This document shows positions 6,085 through 7,009 of a stretch of 7,009 nucleotides of DNA, piece by piece. The position numbers and the translations under genes were made by a program. This DNA comes from an uncultured archaeon. Its GTDB lineage: Archaea; Thermoproteota; Nitrososphaeria; Nitrososphaerales; CALBXV01. Where the stretch lies: NCBI GenBank assembly GCA_937890045.1, contig CALBXV010000216.1, positions 1 through 7,009 on the forward strand. The letters are read 5' to 3'. The notes under the pieces were generated by a model that worked only from the letters and a program-made list of their open reading frames with translations, made no database searches and was not told the DNA's origin. Position 1 is the first letter of the stretch, and the number at the start of each line of letters is the position of its first letter.

Positions 6085-6945
6085 TTATGTTTTTTTTAAT
6101 TGAAGTTTAGTAGCTATTACAGTATTTTCTAATAAACTTGCTACAGTCATTGGTCCAATACCTCCGGGAACTGGGGTAATGTAAGATGCTTTATTAACTA
6201 CTGAATCAAAATCTACATCACCACATAATTTATTATCAATTTTATTAATTGCTACATCAACAACAATAGCATTTTCTTTTACCATTGAATGGGTGACGGT
6301 AAATTGTTCTCTATTACCTACAGCACTAATTAATAAATCAGCTTTTGATGTATGTTGAATCAAATTTGGAGTTTTGGAATGGCAAAGTGTAACAGTAGAA
6401 TTTAGGTTAGTTAATAATACTTGTAATGGTTTACCAACTAAATTACTACGACCAACAATAACAGTATACTTGCTAGATAAATCAATATTATATGATTGTA
6501 ATAAAGTAATTACACCTTTGGGAGTACAGGAAATTAACGAGTTTTGATTATATAATAAGTTTCCCATATTTTGAGAAGTTAATCCATCAACATCTTTTAA
6601 TGGTGAAATTTGATTAATAATTTTAAAACTAGAAAACTGTTTGGGTAATGGAAGTTGAATAAGGATTCCATGAACGTTTTGATTCGAATTTAATTTATTA
6701 ATAATATCAAGTAATTGATTCTCAGAAATATTATCAGGTAATTCTAAATTTTCAGAGGATATACCAACTTCATTACAGTTTTGATGTTTACGTTTAAGAT
6801 ATATTTTTGATGCGGGATTGTCACCTATTAATATAGTAGTAAGTTTTGGAGTTACACCCTCAGAATTTAATTTAGAAACTTCACTTTTTACTCTTTGTTT
6901 AATTTTTTCTGAACAAGCACGTCCATCTAATATAATTCCAGTCAA
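6085..6945 (-). CDS. folD: Bifunctional methylene-THF dehydrogenase / methenyl-THF cyclohydrolase FolD, TTG start
   Basis: Oxidises 5,10-methylene-THF to 5,10-methenyl-THF and hydrolyses it to 10-formyl-THF, the formyl donor for the PurH transformylase reaction. The 286-residue product is full length for the family. Motifs are GDNPASKIYLKRK (41-53, with the conserved Tyr49 and Lys53), ILIQLPLP (94-101), PLKDVDG (115-121), CTPKG (140-144), the Rossmann segment VGRSNLVGKPL (164-174), and the signature PVPGGIGPMT (258-267). The start is TTG at 6945-6943; a TAA stands four codons upstream (6957-6955) and no ATG occurs before GIILDG. AGGT lies 12 bases upstream, too far to be convincing. The TTGA here also contains a TGA that would end an overlapping upstream frame, a common coupling arrangement. 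It is the first confident gene of the minus-strand operon. Confidence 0.97.
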   Translation of the reverse strand: MTGIILDGRACSEKIKQRVKSEVSKLNSEGVTPKLTTILIGDNPASKIYLKRKHQNCNEVGISSENLELPDNISENQLLDIINKLNSNQNVHGILIQLPLPKQFSSFKIINQISPLKDVDGLTSQNMGNLLYNQNSLISCTPKGVITLLQSYNIDLSSKYTVIVGRSNLVGKPLQVLLTNLNSTVTLCHSKTPNLIQHTSKADLLISAVGNREQFTVTHSMVKENAIVVDVAINKIDNKLCGDVDFDSVVNKASYITPVPGGIGPMTVASLLENTVIATKLQLKKT

Positions 6946-7009
6946 GATAAAATATTAACCTGATTATTTTTTATTTGCCGGAACAGATCAATGAGATTCA
7001 GTGATTTAA
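6942..7009 (-). CDS. Possible C-terminal tail of a gene upstream of folD (unrecognised, partial)
   Basis: A minus-strand frame enters from the right edge and stays open for 21 codons, ending at TGA 6944-6942, which overlaps the folD TTG as TTGA. Its last residues read RQIKNNQVNILS. The four-base overlap and the operon direction favour a real upstream gene. However, 21 open codons are not rare by chance even in AT-rich DNA, and codons such as CTG, CTC and CGG are richer in GC than its neighbours. I do not recognise the protein. The competing reading is a divergent plus-strand gene starting at 6991. Confidence 0.3.
   Translation of the reverse strand, partial: KSLNLIDLFRQIKNNQVNILS
6991..7009 (+). 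CDS. Possible start of a divergent plus-strand gene (unrecognised, partial)
   Basis: An ATG at 6991-6993 opens a frame (MRFSDL) that runs off the right edge after six codons. An AT-rich run (ATTATTTTTTATTT, 6963-6976) sits about 15-28 bases upstream, which could be a TATA box for a leaderless mRNA, as proposed for purB. If this is right, 6946-6990 would be a divergent promoter shared with folD, and the open minus-strand frame there would be spurious. Six codons cannot support a product assignment. Confidence 0.2.

Noticed and set aside
1..7009. Mobile element, CRISPR, tRNA, rRNA or defence genes
   Set aside because: Nearly every base belongs to recognisable purine or folate genes; no long repeats, transposase-like proteins or RNA-gene motifs were seen.

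Overview
This is an AT-rich window (by eye about 30% G+C) with very dense coding. It carries a purine biosynthesis and one-carbon folate gene cluster from a prokaryote, most likely an archaeon. My best guess is a marine, Nitrosopumilus-like member of the Nitrososphaerota (Thaumarchaeota). This is inferred from the gene set, the divergent PurH, the human-like adenylosuccinate lyase, the rarity of Shine-Dalgarno sequences, and the short AT-rich promoters. No rRNA or other marker gene is present to prove it.

Layout, left to right: purH (minus strand, its 3' end cut by the left edge at base 1); a 62-bp divergent promoter region; purB (plus strand), which meets purM tail to tail with a 4-base overlap; then a tight minus-strand operon read right to left as folD - 5-formyl-THF cyclo-ligase - purE - purC - purM. 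Genes in that operon overlap or are separated by 1 to 40 bases. The last 64 bases at the right edge hold either the tail of a gene upstream of folD or the start of a divergent plus-strand gene; I cannot decide which. No stretch longer than about 65 bases is without a plausible gene.

Functionally, PurM, PurE, PurC, PurB and PurH form a nearly continuous route from FGAM to IMP. PurB also serves the AMP branch. FolD makes the 10-formyl-THF that the PurH transformylase domain would consume, and the cyclo-ligase returns 5-formyl-THF to the active folate pool. PurK, normally the partner of a class I PurE, is not in the window.

I see no mobile element, CRISPR array, defence gene or RNA gene, and nothing that looks like a wholly new system. 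The most unusual item is purE. It is an intact, clearly conserved reading frame with no ATG, GTG or TTG start, but it has the best Shine-Dalgarno sequence in the window placed six bases before an ATT codon. Three of the other genes start with TTG. Two enzymes (PurH and PurB) carry departures from the common bacterial form that are worth checking.
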